The notes below the pieces were generated by a model. It worked only from the letters and a program-made list of their open reading frames with translations. It ran no database searches and was not told where the DNA came from. The position numbers and the translations under genes are program-made. 64,000 nucleotides of DNA from Yersinia massiliensis CCUG 53443 (lineage in GTDB: Bacteria; Pseudomonadota; Gammaproteobacteria; Enterobacterales; Enterobacteriaceae). The stretch covers positions 1,168,806 through 1,232,805 of the forward strand of contig NZ_HE997643.1 in NCBI RefSeq assembly GCF_000312485.1. The letters run 5' to 3'. Shown one piece after another: positions 39,049-51,472 of the stretch; position 1 is the stretch's first letter, and the number at the start of each line of letters is the position of its first letter.

Positions 39049-39828
39049 AATTCACTAGTCCTTTGAGTAAAAATCCACAGAAATAAATATGCATTGCTAC
39101 ATTCTTGCTATTAGTCATAAACATAATTAGGCATTGAATGAATTTTATATATGAGTTTTATATTTAATAACTACAATATAAATGTTTACTGCATAGAAAC
39201 TAACCATGCGAACATACTTCACAGCGATATATATTGGTGATTCTTTATATATTGACACCTTAGTATTACCTCTATTTCTAACAGACAAATGAGCGTAGTT
39301 CCATGATTTATAATCATTATATTTTGTTTGTCATGTTATAAAATCAATTGGTACGACTGAATGTACAATTTTAAAAGACGCCTTGGAAAGATACATACAT
39401 CACACTATAAAGCATTAATTATCATCATCATAAAAGATAGATAACAATTCATATCAATTTATGAAATCGTACAAAATTAATTAACAAATAGATATATAAG
39501 TCATCATTTAAATAAACAGCTTAATATCGCCACCCATTATGCCATTCACTTCCTTTCTAATTACATTCAAATTACATTAATACAATTAAAAATAAACAGA
39601 CCTATAGAAATAGAGTTGTTTTTAGTTTTAAATAAAAATATCACCTCTGAGTCAGTATATTGACTACTTAAAATTATTTTTATAATTCATATTACGTAAT
39701 AAGAACTCCATGGCTAAAACAGTAAATATCATTTTCGATCACTCGCTGTATCTTGTTTGTGGATTACATTTTGATTCTGTATCTGCTAGTATTCAAAACT
39801 ATTTCTTTACGAATCAACGGTGTTGACC
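39049..39828. other. Very AT-rich intergenic region between the LysR gene and xthA
   Basis: 780 bases of the lowest GC in the window. No gene, repeat or RNA could be supported. It should hold the divergent promoters of the LysR gene and xthA and is a likely H-NS binding region. Confidence 0.5.
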
Positions 39829-40635
39829 ATGAAGTTTGTCTCTTTTAATATCAATGGATTGCGAGCAAGACCACACCAGCTCGCCGCAATAATTGAGCAA
39901 CATCAGCCTGATGTTATCGGCCTTCAGGAAACAAAAGTGCATGACGACATGTTTCCTCTGGAGGATGTCAGCCAATACGGTTATCACGTATTTTATCATG
40001 GGCAGAAAGGCCATTACGGTGTTGCACTGTTAACGAAAGAAAAACCTTTAGCGGTTCGTCGAGGCTTCCCAACAGATGAGGAAGATGCGCAGCGTCGCAT
40101 TATCATGGCCGATATTTCAACGCCGCAAGGTCCTTTAACCGTCATCAATGGTTATTTCCCGCAAGGCGAAAGTCGCGACCACCCAACAAAATTCCCAGCA
40201 AAAGCGCGTTTTTACGCAGACTTACAACAGTATCTCGAGCAACAATTTTCAACCGACGCCCAAGTATTGGTTATGGGTGATATTAATATTAGCCCGACGG
40301 ACTTAGATATTGGTATTGGAGAAGATAGTCGTAAGCGCTGGTTACGTACTGGAAAGTGTTCATTCTTACCTGAAGAGCGTGAGTGGCTGGCACAATTACA
40401 AAATTGGGGTTTAGTCGATACTTTCCGAGCTGCGAATCCGGATTGTAACGATCAATTTTCGTGGTTTGATTATCGCTCACGAGGCTTTGACGAGAATAGA
40501 GGCCTACGCATTGACTTACTGTTGGCAAGCCCCCCATTAGCCGCTCGTTGTATTGCCACAGGGATTGATTATGGGATCCGTGGAATGGAAAAACCATCAG
40601 ATCATGCCCCTGTTTGGTCTGAATTTCAGTTCTAA
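39829..40635 (+). CDS. xthA: Exonuclease III
   Basis: Major AP endonuclease and 3'-5' exonuclease of base excision repair. Catalytic motifs of the EEP fold are all present: [22 protein letters not shown] and the terminal SDHAPVW. I chose the ATG at 39829 ([10 protein letters not shown]), giving 268 residues as in E. coli, over an in-frame TTG three codons upstream. It is followed 66 bases later by nudG. Confidence 0.97.
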   Translation: MKFVSFNINGLRARPHQLAAIIEQHQPDVIGLQETKVHDDMFPLEDVSQYGYHVFYHGQKGHYGVALLTKEKPLAVRRGFPTDEEDAQRRIIMADISTPQGPLTVINGYFPQGESRDHPTKFPAKARFYADLQQYLEQQFSTDAQVLVMGDINISPTDLDIGIGEDSRKRWLRTGKCSFLPEEREWLAQLQNWGLVDTFRAANPDCNDQFSWFDYRSRGFDENRGLRIDLLLASPPLAARCIATGIDYGIRGMEKPSDHAPVWSEFQF

Positions 40636-40701
40636 TTAATAGCGTGGACTAAATACTGGCAGTACTGTTTTATTGTCACTGAGCAATATGGATAAATTCA
40701 A

Positions 40702-41103
40702 ATGATCGAAGTTGTCGCCGCAATTATCGAACGCAACGATAAAATTTTGCTTGCTCAGCGAAACGCCTCCAGTGATCAAGATGGTTTATGGGAATTTCCT
40801 GGCGGAAAAATTGAGGCTGGCGAAAGCCAGCCTCAAGCATTGATTCGAGAACTTAGCGAAGAACTCAATATTGCCGCAACTGTCGCCGGTTATATCGCCA
40901 CCAACCAATGGGATTCGGGTAAGAATATTATCCGGCTCCATGCCTGGCACATTAAATCTTTCAGTGGAGAACCGGAACTGCATTGCCATTCGGCTTTTGT
41001 TTGGTTGCCACCACGGGATGCTTATGCCTATCCACTGGCGCCTGCAGACATTCCATTATTAGATGCTTTTATTATCCAAAAACCGTCATTTGCACGGTAT
41101 TGA
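40702..41103 (+). CDS. nudG: Nudix hydrolase NudG (CTP pyrophosphohydrolase)
   Basis: Hydrolyses pyrimidine and oxidised nucleotides such as 5-methyl-dCTP and CTP, a nucleotide-pool sanitiser. The Nudix box GGKIEAGESQPQALIREL-SEEL is complete. It has 133 residues, E. coli 135. It lies next to xthA and converges on ynjH, as expected from synteny. Confidence 0.93.
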   Translation: MIEVVAAIIERNDKILLAQRNASSDQDGLWEFPGGKIEAGESQPQALIRELSEELNIAATVAGYIATNQWDSGKNIIRLHAWHIKSFSGEPELHCHSAFVWLPPRDAYAYPLAPADIPLLDAFIIQKPSFARY

Positions 41104-41126
41104 GTTTGGGTAAGCACACCATCAAG

Positions 41127-41417
41127 CTATCGAGTTAATCTTTTCCATATCAATGGATTGGTACCGATCACACTGGAATCACGCACACACTGCAAAACTT
41201 CACCTTCAATTCGTAACACCGCACCTTCCGAATAATTCTGGTTTTGATAAACACAGCAGCGGGTACAAGAATTATTGTTGGTGTTGCGATTTGAGGAGTT
41301 ATTCCAAACCTCAGGTGGCAATGGGACAACAACATCAACATTGTTACGATTAGCCATTGCAGCACTGGACATCAGCGAGACAAAACCCATACAACCTAGC
41401 AGTACCCATGTTCTCAT
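41127..41417 (-). CDS. ynjH: YnjH, DUF1496 secreted protein
   Basis: Small periplasmic protein of unknown function. A signal peptide (about residues 1-22, ending SSAAMA) is followed by a short mature chain with a cysteine motif [18 protein letters not shown] and a final LQCVRDSS. It has 96 residues and resembles my memory of E. coli YnjH. Its ATG overlaps the topB stop by four bases (ATGA), so the two genes are translationally coupled. Confidence 0.9.
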   Translation of the reverse strand: MRTWVLLGCMGFVSLMSSAAMANRNNVDVVVPLPPEVWNNSSNRNTNNNSCTRCCVYQNQNYSEGAVLRIEGEVLQCVRDSSVIGTNPLIWKRLTR

Positions 41418-43345
41418 GATTCATTCTCCTTAGCCTTGGTCGGTGATTTCTTTCGTTTCTTTGTCGCCCCTGACGGCGCTGCTGGCAACCCACGAAACAC
41501 CTGCGATGAGCGATTCTGATTTTGTTTTGCCTGACTAATTAAATCCTGCAACGTGGCCTCTAACGGTTGCATAAAATCCTGATACCGACAGTTTTTTTCA
41601 CTAATTTGTGTGAGCGTCGACTCCCAATGCGCTGTCATATCAGGTCGTGCTGCAATATCTGGTAGAGCGTGAATCAATGCTCTACCGGCAGGACTTGCAT
41701 GGATATAACGCCCTTTTTTAAATAAAAATGTACGCTTAAATAGTAGCTCAATGATCCCTGCACGCGTCGCCTCAGTGCCCAGCCCATCCGTTGCGCGCAA
41801 CACTTTTTTCAACTCTTTATCCTGAACAAAACGAGCAATACCTGTCATCGCTGATAATAAGCTGGCATCTGTGAATGGCCTTGGCGGCTGTGTTTGCCGT
41901 TCAACCACTTCACCACGCTCACACAATAACTCAGCGCCTTTTTCAACGACAGGTAAAGGTGCGCCTTCATTCTCTTCATCACGCTCTTTGCTCCCTAGCA
42001 AAGTACGCCACCCCGCTTCTGCCAGAAAACGGGCTTTCGCGATAAACTTCCCGCCAGCAATATCCAATTCAATGACGCACTTTCTAAACTGCGCATCAGG
42101 ACAAAACTGCATCAGATATTGTTGCGCGACTAAACGGTATACTTTTCCCTCATCAATTGTCAGGTTCACGTGACTCGCTCGTGCTGTCGGGATAATCGCG
42201 TGGTGAGCGTCGACTTTTTTATCGTCCCAACAACGATTGCGGCGATCGCTATCCATCACCTCAAGCGGCAACAAATCTGATTGATGAATGCTAATTGCAT
42301 TAAGTACCGAATGACGCCCAGCAAAATGCTCTTCTGGTAGGTATCGGCAATCTGAACGAGGATAGGTAATCAATTTGTGCGTTTCGTACAAACGCTGGCA
42401 AATATCCAGCACTTGCTGTGCACTTAGCCCAAATCTTTTCGCAGCTTCAATCTGTAATGTCGATAACGAGAATGGCAAGGGTGCGATTTCTGATTCCCGT
42501 TTATCATTATAGGATGTGACAAACGCAGGTTGGCCTGTAATTCGGTTGACAACATGTTCTGCCAAGGGCCGATGCAGTAACCGCCCTTCTTCATCTTGAT
42601 AGGATTCACAGGAATCACTCGGCTGCCACTGCGCAACAAAACGCTCATCGGCGGGTGTGACGATATGCGCTTTCACTTCGAAAAAATCTTTGGAGACAAA
42701 ATCTTCAATTTCTTCATCGCGGCGTACCACCAGTCCCAAGACCGGCGTTTGCACGCGACCGACGGACAACACACCGTCATAACCCGCATTTCGCCCAAGA
42801 ATGGTATAAGCCCGAGTCATATTGATGCCGTAGAGCCAGTCTGCGCGAGCACGTGCTAAGGCAGAGACGCATAACGGGATAAATTCCCGATTATCGCGTA
42901 ATCGCTCGACCGCACGTTCGACAGCTTGTGGGTTTAAATCATTAATCAGACAACGGCGAACATTTTGTCGTTTCTCAGCCATCAAATCGAGGTAATCCAA
43001 GACTTCATCGACGAGTAACTGCCCTTCACGATCGGGGTCACCGGCATGAACGACTTCATCAGCCTGTAGCAATAACTGTTTGATCACATTCAGTTGTTTG
43101 CTGACAGACGGACGCGGTTGAAGTTGCCATTTTTCCGGAATGATCGGTAAATCAGCCAGTGACCAGCGCGCATAGCGGCTATCGTAGGCATCAGGTTGAG
43201 CTTGCTCCAATAAGTGACCCACACACCATGTCACCATTTGATCATTACCACAGGCAATGAATCCATCACCTCGACGATGCGGCTTTGGCAAAATATCTGC
43301 TATTGCTCGTGCCAAGCTAGGTTTTTCGGCAATAAAAAGTCGCAT
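41414..43345 (-). CDS. topB: DNA topoisomerase III
   Basis: Type IA topoisomerase that decatenates replication intermediates. The Toprim domain starts at [16 protein letters not shown] and has the metal motif [10 protein letters not shown]. The active-site tyrosine lies in [11 protein letters not shown], and the [17 protein letters not shown] helix is conserved. About 643 residues; the tail after residue 600 is basic, as in E. coli (653). Two adjacent ATGs (43348 and 43345) could serve as the start; I list the one that matches the family N-terminus. selD lies 31 bases upstream on the same strand. Confidence 0.96.
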   Translation of the reverse strand: MRLFIAEKPSLARAIADILPKPHRRGDGFIACGNDQMVTWCVGHLLEQAQPDAYDSRYARWSLADLPIIPEKWQLQPRPSVSKQLNVIKQLLLQADEVVHAGDPDREGQLLVDEVLDYLDLMAEKRQNVRRCLINDLNPQAVERAVERLRDNREFIPLCVSALARARADWLYGINMTRAYTILGRNAGYDGVLSVGRVQTPVLGLVVRRDEEIEDFVSKDFFEVKAHIVTPADERFVAQWQPSDSCESYQDEEGRLLHRPLAEHVVNRITGQPAFVTSYNDKRESEIAPLPFSLSTLQIEAAKRFGLSAQQVLDICQRLYETHKLITYPRSDCRYLPEEHFAGRHSVLNAISIHQSDLLPLEVMDSDRRNRCWDDKKVDAHHAIIPTARASHVNLTIDEGKVYRLVAQQYLMQFCPDAQFRKCVIELDIAGGKFIAKARFLAEAGWRTLLGSKERDEENEGAPLPVVEKGAELLCERGEVVERQTQPPRPFTDASLLSAMTGIARFVQDKELKKVLRATDGLGTEATRAGIIELLFKRTFLFKKGRYIHASPAGRALIHALPDIAARPDMTAHWESTLTQISEKNCRYQDFMQPLEATLQDLISQAKQNQNRSSQVFRGLPAAPSGATKKRKKSPTKAKENES

Positions 43346-43376
43346 CATTCACCGCATAAATACGTCAAAGAAAAGA

Positions 43377-44423
43377 TCATTCTGCAATCTCTATTAGCGC
43401 CCGATGATGATCAACTGCGCTTAATTCACCAATAGGACTGAGCGTCAAGCCATGTTGCGCCGCGACTGCTTGTACCTCGTCTTCAGCTTCGGGCAATACG
43501 GCTAATAGCAAGCCACCGGAAGTTTGCGGGTCACATAATAGTTTTTTCTGGAGATCGGTCATTTCACCTATCAGATGGCCATAGCTGTCAAAGTTACGTT
43601 CTGTGCCACCCGGTACGCAGCCCTCAGCAATATACTCTTCAACGGCAGGTAAACGAGGGATCGCAGAGAAATGAAGCGTTGCCTGAACACCGGAGCCTTG
43701 GCAGATTTCACTTAAATGCCCCAGCAGACCAAAACCGGTCACATCCGTCATTGCCGTTACACCGGCGATGTGAGCGAAGTCAGCACCAGACTTATTCAAC
43801 TGGCACATAGTTTCAGTCGCGACTCCCTGATGTTCTGGCCGCAATTTACTTTTCTTTTCTGCTGTGGTCAGAATGCCAATACCCAGCGGTTTAGTCAGAA
43901 ACAGCTTACAACCCGCCTTAGCGGCGCTGTTTTTCTTCACTTGTTCTGTACTGACAATGCCCGTAACCGCCAAACCGAAAATCGGTTCTGGTGCATCAAT
44001 GGAATGGCCGCCTGCTAACGAAATCCCAGCCTGCTGACAAACATGTCTTCCACCTTCGATGACCTGTTGTGCGATTTCCGGTGCCAATTTATCTATCGGC
44101 CAGCCGAGGATCGCAATGGCCATAATAGGTTTTCCCCCCATGGCATAAATATCACTGATAGCATTGGTGGCGGCTATACGGCCGAAATCAAAAGGATCGT
44201 CAACGATCGGCATAAAAAAATCAGTGGTGCTAATAATGCCAACACCGCTACCAATGTCATAAACCGCAGCATCGTCACGTGTTTCGTTACCCACCAGCAG
44301 ACGGGGATCGATAAATTTCTGTTGCTCAGAATGCAAAATTTTATCCAATACTTTTGGTGAAATTTTGCAACCGCAGCCCGCTCCGTGGCTGTATTGAGTA
44401 AGACGTATCGCTGGCGATGTCAT
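43377..44423 (-). CDS. selD: Selenide, water dikinase SelD
   Basis: Makes monoselenophosphate from selenide and ATP for selenocysteine and selenouridine synthesis. The catalytic loop HGAGCGCK has Cys17 and Lys20, and the ATP-binding GLLGHLSEI and [11 protein letters not shown] blocks are intact. It has 348 residues. It uses cysteine, not selenocysteine, at the active site. The ATG follows GGGAG. It sits upstream of topB, the E. coli order. Confidence 0.97.
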   Translation of the reverse strand: MTSPAIRLTQYSHGAGCGCKISPKVLDKILHSEQQKFIDPRLLVGNETRDDAAVYDIGSGVGIISTTDFFMPIVDDPFDFGRIAATNAISDIYAMGGKPIMAIAILGWPIDKLAPEIAQQVIEGGRHVCQQAGISLAGGHSIDAPEPIFGLAVTGIVSTEQVKKNSAAKAGCKLFLTKPLGIGILTTAEKKSKLRPEHQGVATETMCQLNKSGADFAHIAGVTAMTDVTGFGLLGHLSEICQGSGVQATLHFSAIPRLPAVEEYIAEGCVPGGTERNFDSYGHLIGEMTDLQKKLLCDPQTSGGLLLAVLPEAEDEVQAVAAQHGLTLSPIGELSAVDHHRALIEIAE

Positions 44424-44654
44424 AACACTCTCCCGTCTGGTGGTCAGTAATCAGTGGCTTAACCCAAGGTTAAACTATTTAGTCAGGAATGCTGCGTATA
44501 GGGCAAGTATCCAGGATGTCTATGGTAGCGCCTAAGGCGTGGATTGGTAAGTAGGGACCCGCTGTCGGGTAGATAGGTTGGTCACAAAGCAGGCGATAAC
44601 GCAGCATGTCATCGAAGCTGCGCTAATAAACGAGCTAAATAGCACTGATAGCTC

Positions 44655-45206
44655 TTAAAAATAACGAACAAAAGTTGAGTAATCCGGTGGCGTGACTTTC
44701 GTTGCAGATTTTAGTTGTGGTGTACCCAAGTAGAGGAACCCAACAATTTCATCTTGATCACGACAAGCAAAACCTTGACGAACTACCGGATGGTGAGTCC
44801 AAGATCCCGTGCGCCAAATCCCATTGTATCCCTGCGCCAAGGCAGCCATCTGCATTGCTTGAACCGCACAGCCAGCAGAAACGACCTGTTCCCAGTTAGG
44901 AACTTTGGGATTCTCGGTGACATGGGCAATGACAGTGATAATTAAAGGTGCCCGAAAAGGTGCCTGCTTTGCCTTCTCTAACACTGCCTCGTCTGCACCA
45001 TCGTGTTGAACTGCTTTTTGTAGTAATTGACTGAAACGTTCTAAACCGTCGTTTTCGATTAATACAAAGCGCCACGGCTGCAATGTACCGTGATCTGGCG
45101 CGCGCATACCCGCGTGAATGATATGGTCCAATACCTCCCCCGTCGGGGCGGGAGTCGTCAGACGGGACGCCGAACGACGGTTAAGTAGCAATTCCAACGC
45201 ATCCAT
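44655..45206 (-). CDS. ydjA: YdjA nitroreductase-family protein
   Basis: Small FMN-binding nitroreductase-fold protein; its physiological substrate is unknown. The start [21 protein letters not shown] and the [14 protein letters not shown] flavin segment are typical of the minimal nitroreductases. I chose the ATG at 45206 (183 residues, same as E. coli), with AGGAG six bases upstream; the frame can be extended by one GTG codon. It is 231 bases upstream of selD on the same strand. Confidence 0.93.
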   Translation of the reverse strand: MDALELLLNRRSASRLTTPAPTGEVLDHIIHAGMRAPDHGTLQPWRFVLIENDGLERFSQLLQKAVQHDGADEAVLEKAKQAPFRAPLIITVIAHVTENPKVPNWEQVVSAGCAVQAMQMAALAQGYNGIWRTGSWTHHPVVRQGFACRDQDEIVGFLYLGTPQLKSATKVTPPDYSTFVRYF

Positions 45207-45368
45207 CACTTTCTCCTGATAACAATTTTTATTTTCAGCACGGTAACATAAGTTGTCGTTTTGTTACCAGTGTTGGCCAAATAGCGAGGTTACTCTGCGA
45301 TTTAAAGCTGACTTTTATACTTCAGGTCATTAGGATAGCCATACTTGCGCGGTTTTGTTGGAGATAAC

Positions 45369-47219
45369 ATGCACACTTTGTGGCGAATCTTTTCTGGTTT
45401 TTTCAAGTGGACCTGGCGGCTATTGAATTTTGTCAGAGAATTTATCCTTAATCTTTTCCTTATACTGCTCATTTTGATCGGTGTAGGTGTTTATTTACAG
45501 TTTCAATCTAAGCCGGTAGAACCGGTAAAAGGTGCATTATTAGTTAATTTGAGTGGTGTGGTCGTTGATCAACCTGCCGTCAACAATAAGCTGCGTCAAT
45601 TAGGACGTGAATTATTGGGGGCATCCAGTAATCGGTTACAAGAAAACTCCCTGTTTGATGTCGTCGAAACCATTCGTCTTGCTAAAACCGATAATAATAT
45701 TAATGGCATGGTGCTGTCTCTGAGCGATTTCACCGGCGCTGACCAGCCTTCGTTGCAGTATATCGGCAAAGCACTGCGAGAATTCCGTGACAGCGGCAAG
45801 CCCATATATGCGGTTGGTGATAGTTACAATCAGACCCAATACTATTTAGCTAGCTTCGCTAATAAAATCTATCTGTCACCACAAGGTGCTGTCGACTTGC
45901 ATGGTTTTGCGAGCAATAACCTCTATTACAAGTCGTTGCTCGAAAAACTGAAAGTCACCACCAATATCTTCCGCGTAGGAACCTATAAATCTGCCGTTGA
46001 ACCTATGATTCGCGATGATATGTCACCGGCCGCACGTGAAGCTGATAGCCGTTGGATTGGTGGGCTATGGGATAATTATCTTACCGCTGTGGCCGCCAAT
46101 AGGCAGCTAACGCCGGAGCAACTGTTCCCTGGCGCAGCAGGCGTTATCAGTGGATTGCAAGCTGCAGGTGGCTCACCCGCGAAATATGCGTTGGATAATA
46201 AGCTGGTCGATCAGCTAGCTTCACGTCCCGATATGGACACTTTTTTGGTCCAGACCTTTGGTTGGGATAAAAAGAACAACGACTTTAACTTCGTCAGTAT
46301 TTATGACTATCAGCCAACGCCACCACCACAACAGAGTGAGCAGATAGCCGTTATCTTCGCAAATGGTGCCATTATTGACGGCCCGCAGACACCGGGAAAT
46401 GTCGGCGGCGAAACTTTAGCAGCGCAAATTCGTCAGGCACGTTTAGACCCGAAAATCAAAGCCGTTATCTTGCGCGTTAACAGCCCAGGTGGCAGTGTGA
46501 GTGCTTCTGAGTTGATTCGTTCTGAACTCTCTGCATTACGAGCCGCAAATAAGCCATTAGTGGTGTCAATGGGCGGTATGGCTGCATCTGGAGGTTATTG
46601 GATCTCCACACCAGCTAACTATATTGTTGCCAGCCCGAGTACCTTAACCGGGTCGATTGGTATTTTCGGGGTGATTAACACTTTCCAAAATTCACTCGAA
46701 AGTATTGGCGTACACACGGACGGCGTGGCCACTTCACCTTTAGCTGATATTGCGATAACTAAAAACTTGCCGCCTGAGTTCTCTCAGATGATGCAAATTA
46801 ATATCGAAAATGGCTATAAGACCTTTATTGATTTGGTTGCAACTTCTCGCCACAAAACACCAGAACAGGTGGATCAAATCGCTCAAGGTCACGTGTGGAT
46901 TGGATTAGATGCGAAAAATAACGGCTTAGTCGATCAATTGGGTGATTTTGATGATGCTGTGAAGAAAGTGGCAGAATTAGCCCAACTGAAGACGTGGCAA
47001 TTGAATTGGTTTGTGGATGAACCTAGTCTGGCTGATTTGATTTTCGGTCAAATGAGTGCTTCAGTGCAGGCGATGTTGCCAGCAGCCATTCAGGCATGGT
47101 TACCCGCACCGATTTCAGCGGTAGCACAGATGGTTAAAGACCAACCTAACTTGCTTAATACGCTGAATGACCCGCAGAACCGTTATGCGTTGTGTCTAAC
47201 TTGTGGTGATGTTCGCTAG
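45369..47219 (+). CDS. sppA: Signal peptide peptidase SppA (protease IV)
   Basis: Inner-membrane serine protease that digests cleaved signal peptides. One N-terminal membrane anchor (about residues 20-42) leads to two tandem S49 domains. The catalytic lysine is in GTYKSAVEP in the first domain and the nucleophile serine in [10 protein letters not shown] in the second, with [10 protein letters not shown] before it. I chose the ATG at 45369 (616 residues, GGAG upstream) over an in-frame start eight codons earlier. A strong terminator follows. Confidence 0.96.
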   Translation: MHTLWRIFSGFFKWTWRLLNFVREFILNLFLILLILIGVGVYLQFQSKPVEPVKGALLVNLSGVVVDQPAVNNKLRQLGRELLGASSNRLQENSLFDVVETIRLAKTDNNINGMVLSLSDFTGADQPSLQYIGKALREFRDSGKPIYAVGDSYNQTQYYLASFANKIYLSPQGAVDLHGFASNNLYYKSLLEKLKVTTNIFRVGTYKSAVEPMIRDDMSPAAREADSRWIGGLWDNYLTAVAANRQLTPEQLFPGAAGVISGLQAAGGSPAKYALDNKLVDQLASRPDMDTFLVQTFGWDKKNNDFNFVSIYDYQPTPPPQQSEQIAVIFANGAIIDGPQTPGNVGGETLAAQIRQARLDPKIKAVILRVNSPGGSVSASELIRSELSALRAANKPLVVSMGGMAASGGYWISTPANYIVASPSTLTGSIGIFGVINTFQNSLESIGVHTDGVATSPLADIAITKNLPPEFSQMMQINIENGYKTFIDLVATSRHKTPEQVDQIAQGHVWIGLDAKNNGLVDQLGDFDDAVKKVAELAQLKTWQLNWFVDEPSLADLIFGQMSASVQAMLPAAIQAWLPAPISAVAQMVKDQPNLLNTLNDPQNRYALCLTCGDVR

Positions 47220-47260
47220 TACCTTCGTGATATTTGCTAGTAAAAACAGCAAACGACTCC

Positions 47261-47286
47261 GCCCGGCCTATGCCGGGCTTTTTTTC
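47261..47286 (+). terminator. Rho-independent terminator after sppA
   Basis: GCCCGGC, loop CTAT, GCCGGGC followed by TTTTTTT. Confidence 0.93.
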
Positions 47287-47345
47287 CTCTCCAGTCTCCC
47301 TATAATTCATCTATATCATTCAGCGTTTTTCAGGTCCCAGTGCTC

Positions 47346-48362
47346 ATGCAGAAAAAATCTATTTATGTCGCCTATACAGGCGGTACTATTGGCATGCAAC
47401 GTTCGGAAAATGGATACATTCCTGTGTCCGGCCATTTGCAACGCCAGCTTGCCCTGATGCCAGAGTTCCATCGGCCTGAAATGCCAGATTTCACTATCCA
47501 CGAATATGCACCATTGATTGATTCTTCAGATATGACGCCTGAAGACTGGCAGCATATCGCTAATGACATCCAACAGAATTACGACTTGTACGATGGATTT
47601 GTCATTTTGCATGGTACCGATACCATGGCTTTTACCGCCTCAGCCCTCTCCTTCATGCTCGAGAATTTGTCCAAACCAGTGATTGTTACCGGTTCACAAA
47701 TTCCCTTAGCAGAACTGCGTTCCGACGGCCAAACCAACTTGCTCAATGCCCTTTATCTCGCCGCTAATCATCCCGTCAATGAAGTCAGCTTGTTCTTTAA
47801 CAACAAACTATTTCGGGGTAATCGCACCACTAAAGCCCATGCTGATGGCTTCGATGCCTTTGCCTCACCGAATCTATCTGTCTTGCTCGAAGCGGGTATC
47901 CACATTCGTCGCATTGCATCCGTTGAGTCACCGGTAAATAACGGCCCCCTCACCGTTCATAACATCACACCGCAACCCATCGGCGTAGTCACTATCTACC
48001 CTGGTATATCCGGTGCAGTTGTGCGTAACTTTTTACTCCAACCGGTAAAAGCTTTGATTTTGCGGTCTTATGGCGTGGGGAATGCCCCGCAAAAAGCAGA
48101 ATTATTGGATGAGCTAAAAAATGCCAGCGAGCGCGGTATCGTGGTGATAAATCTTACGCAATGTATTTCTGGCAGCGTCAATATGGAAGGTTATGCAACC
48201 GGCAATGCCTTAGCGCATGCTGGCGTAATCAGCGGCTTTGATATGACGGTTGAAGCCGCACTGACAAAGCTGCATTATTTGTTGAGCCAATCGCTAGCCC
48301 CTGAAGACATCCGCCGGTTAATGCAACAAAACCTACGCGGCGAGTTAACGAATATTCACTGA
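47346..48362 (+). CDS. ansA: L-asparaginase I (cytoplasmic)
   Basis: Hydrolyses asparagine to aspartate and ammonia. The two catalytic threonine motifs are present: VAYTGGTIGMQR and ILHGTDTMAF; PLAELRSDGQTNLLNA follows. There is no signal peptide, which separates it from the periplasmic AnsB type. I chose the ATG at 47346 (MQKKSIYVAYTGG), giving 338 residues as in E. coli. pncA follows 15 bases after the stop, so the two are probably co-transcribed. Confidence 0.97.
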   Translation: MQKKSIYVAYTGGTIGMQRSENGYIPVSGHLQRQLALMPEFHRPEMPDFTIHEYAPLIDSSDMTPEDWQHIANDIQQNYDLYDGFVILHGTDTMAFTASALSFMLENLSKPVIVTGSQIPLAELRSDGQTNLLNALYLAANHPVNEVSLFFNNKLFRGNRTTKAHADGFDAFASPNLSVLLEAGIHIRRIASVESPVNNGPLTVHNITPQPIGVVTIYPGISGAVVRNFLLQPVKALILRSYGVGNAPQKAELLDELKNASERGIVVINLTQCISGSVNMEGYATGNALAHAGVISGFDMTVEAALTKLHYLLSQSLAPEDIRRLMQQNLRGELTNIH

Positions 48363-48377
48363 TCCTGCGGAGCATCA

Positions 48378-49028
48378 ATGAACACGGCGCTACTCTTAGT
48401 TGATTTACAAAATGATTTTTGCCCCGGCGGCGCGCTGCCAGTATCGGAAGGTGATAGCGTCATTGCTGTTGCGAATCACGCCATCAATGCCTGCATCAAT
48501 CTCAAGATACACGTTATCGCCAGTCAAGATTGGCACCCTGCAGAACATCGCAGCTTTGCGGTTAACTCAAATGCAGAGCCATGGACTATTGGAGACTTAA
48601 ATGGTTTGGCGCAAGTATGGTGGCCAGTGCATTGTGTACAAGATACTCATGGGTCGGCATGGCATCCGCAGTTACAACATGAGGCGATCGTGGCGACCTT
48701 TCGCAAAGGACAAAATCCCGAGATTGATAGCTACAGTGCTTTCTTTGACAACGATCGGCGGGCTAAAACACCGCTTGATGATTGGCTGAAACAACAAGAC
48801 ATCAACCACCTGCTTATAATGGGACTGGCGACGGATTACTGCGTGAAATACAGCGTGTTGGACGCATTAGCGCTTGGGTATCAAACCACTGTCATCGTCG
48901 ACGGCTGCCGTGGTGTAAATATACAACCGCAGGATAGCCAGCAAGCATTTGATGCCATGCGTGATGCAGGCGCAGAATTACTGACTTTGGCGCAATTGTT
49001 GGACCGCGTTAACACGAACCAAAAATAA
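48378..49028 (+). CDS. pncA: Nicotinamidase PncA
   Basis: Converts nicotinamide to nicotinic acid in NAD salvage; members also activate pyrazinamide. The catalytic triad is visible as Asp in LLVDLQNDF, Lys in FRKGQNP and Cys in TDYCVKYS; metal-binding ASQDWHPAEH is intact. It has 216 residues, and the ATG follows GCGGAGC. It forms a two-gene unit with ansA, ending at a clear hairpin. Confidence 0.96.
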   Translation: MNTALLLVDLQNDFCPGGALPVSEGDSVIAVANHAINACINLKIHVIASQDWHPAEHRSFAVNSNAEPWTIGDLNGLAQVWWPVHCVQDTHGSAWHPQLQHEAIVATFRKGQNPEIDSYSAFFDNDRRAKTPLDDWLKQQDINHLLIMGLATDYCVKYSVLDALALGYQTTVIVDGCRGVNIQPQDSQQAFDAMRDAGAELLTLAQLLDRVNTNQK

Positions 49029-49050
49029 CTCCCGATTCGATATAAACTTT

Positions 49051-49076
49051 AACGGAGCCAATTGGCTCCGTTGTTC
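49051..49076 (+). terminator. Rho-independent terminator after pncA
   Basis: AACGGAGCC, loop AATT, GGCTCCGTT followed by GTT. Good stem, weak T-run. Confidence 0.7.
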
Positions 49077-49106
49077 ACACTGTAATATTAATTCGCTGTA
49101 ACTATC

Positions 49107-49379
49107 CTACTCTGGCTTTAATTTCACCAATGTCGGCTGGCTGAATTGCTGCTTCAGCTCTTGCTTGGTTTTCATCACTATTTGGCCATCAGTGCCAATA
49201 CTCATATGTTGAGCATCCTTGTTGTGGCGCGCCTGCCACAACATCACCATTTGCAGGCTATTCTCTTTTTGCTCTGGTGTCAGCGCCACACCATCCGGCC
49301 ATTTACCCAGTTCAACTGCCTGCACTAAACGTTGGTATATTTCAGGGTTCATCACTGAAATCAGGTCTTCAAGCTCCAT
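49107..49379 (-). CDS. yeaC: YeaC, DUF1315 protein
   Basis: Small cytoplasmic protein of unknown function. The conserved stretch MNPEIYQRLVQAVELGKW and PDGVALTPEQKENSLQMVML matches recalled E. coli YeaC. I chose the ATG at 49379 (MELEDLISVM, 90 residues, the E. coli length), with AGGA eight bases upstream; the frame continues 18 codons further but without family sequence. It lies downstream of msrB on the same strand, 74 bases away. Confidence 0.9.
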   Translation of the reverse strand: MELEDLISVMNPEIYQRLVQAVELGKWPDGVALTPEQKENSLQMVMLWQARHNKDAQHMSIGTDGQIVMKTKQELKQQFSQPTLVKLKPE

Positions 49380-49453
49380 CAGAGCATCCTTAGCGAAATG
49401 AATAACAAGCTGAATCGATTTTTCATGTATCAAAATGTTGCATCGACACTTGC

Positions 49454-49867
49454 TTAGCCGGCCGTTTGTTCACCATTTTGATCATCAACAAAATTCAGCG
49501 AGGCAGAATTAACACAATAGCGCTCACCTGTAGGCTGCGGGCCATCTGGGAAAACATGCCCCAAGTGTGCATCACAGTTGCCGCAGCGAATCTCAACTCG
49601 ATGCATATTATGTGAATAATCATCAATATAGCGAATAGATTCCACATCAATAGGTTGGTAGAAACTCGGCCAACCACAACCTGAATCAAATTTTGATTCA
49701 GAGATAAAAAGGGGTTGATGGCAACATAAGCATTGATAGACACCCTCACGCTTGTTGTGCAGCAATTTGCCGCTGAAGGGAGCTTCAGTCCCATGTTGTT
49801 GGGTGACATGCCGTTGAATGTCAGACAGTTTCTCAATATTTTCTGTAGGGTTCAGTTCTTTAGCCAT
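49454..49867 (-). CDS. msrB: Methionine-R-sulfoxide reductase B
   Basis: Repairs oxidised methionine by reducing the R-sulfoxide, using thioredoxin. Zinc-binding cysteines occur in CLCCHQP and [10 protein letters not shown], and the catalytic cysteine in RYCVNSASL. The conserved substrate segment SGCGWPSFY is intact. I chose the ATG at 49867 ([12 protein letters not shown]), giving 137 residues as in E. coli; the frame extends upstream without family support. It is divergent from gapA. Confidence 0.95.
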   Translation of the reverse strand: MAKELNPTENIEKLSDIQRHVTQQHGTEAPFSGKLLHNKREGVYQCLCCHQPLFISESKFDSGCGWPSFYQPIDVESIRYIDDYSHNMHRVEIRCGNCDAHLGHVFPDGPQPTGERYCVNSASLNFVDDQNGEQTAG

Positions 49868-51210
<1,343 letters not shown>

Positions 51211-51232
51211 TGGATTGATGTCGAGTTCTGCC

Positions 51233-51258
51233 AAAAGCCACCTTCGGGTGGCTTTTTT
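51233..51258 (+). terminator. Rho-independent terminator after gapA
   Basis: AAAAGCCACC, tetraloop TTCG, GGTGGCTTTTTTA. Confidence 0.94.
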
Positions 51259-51472
51259 ATTGGCCCTCAATCGCCTACTCCCCAACCAAAACTGTCATTA
51301 ACGGTGAGATTAAGCAGGCCTGTAGCTTCAACCGCAACAGGAATAAATTGCGCAATATCAATGATTCACCACAACTATCCGCTGCGTTTGCTGCAAGTCT
51401 TAACGCCTGTGATATTATCGAATAACTGAAGTTCAATTGATCTCAAGCTCCCCTTCCCATAAGGCTAAACGA

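Noticed and set aside
38188-39828. Possible prophage or integrative element at tRNA-Tyr
   Set aside because: No integrase, no attachment-site duplication beyond the rtT-like repeats and only one gene; at most a small islet.
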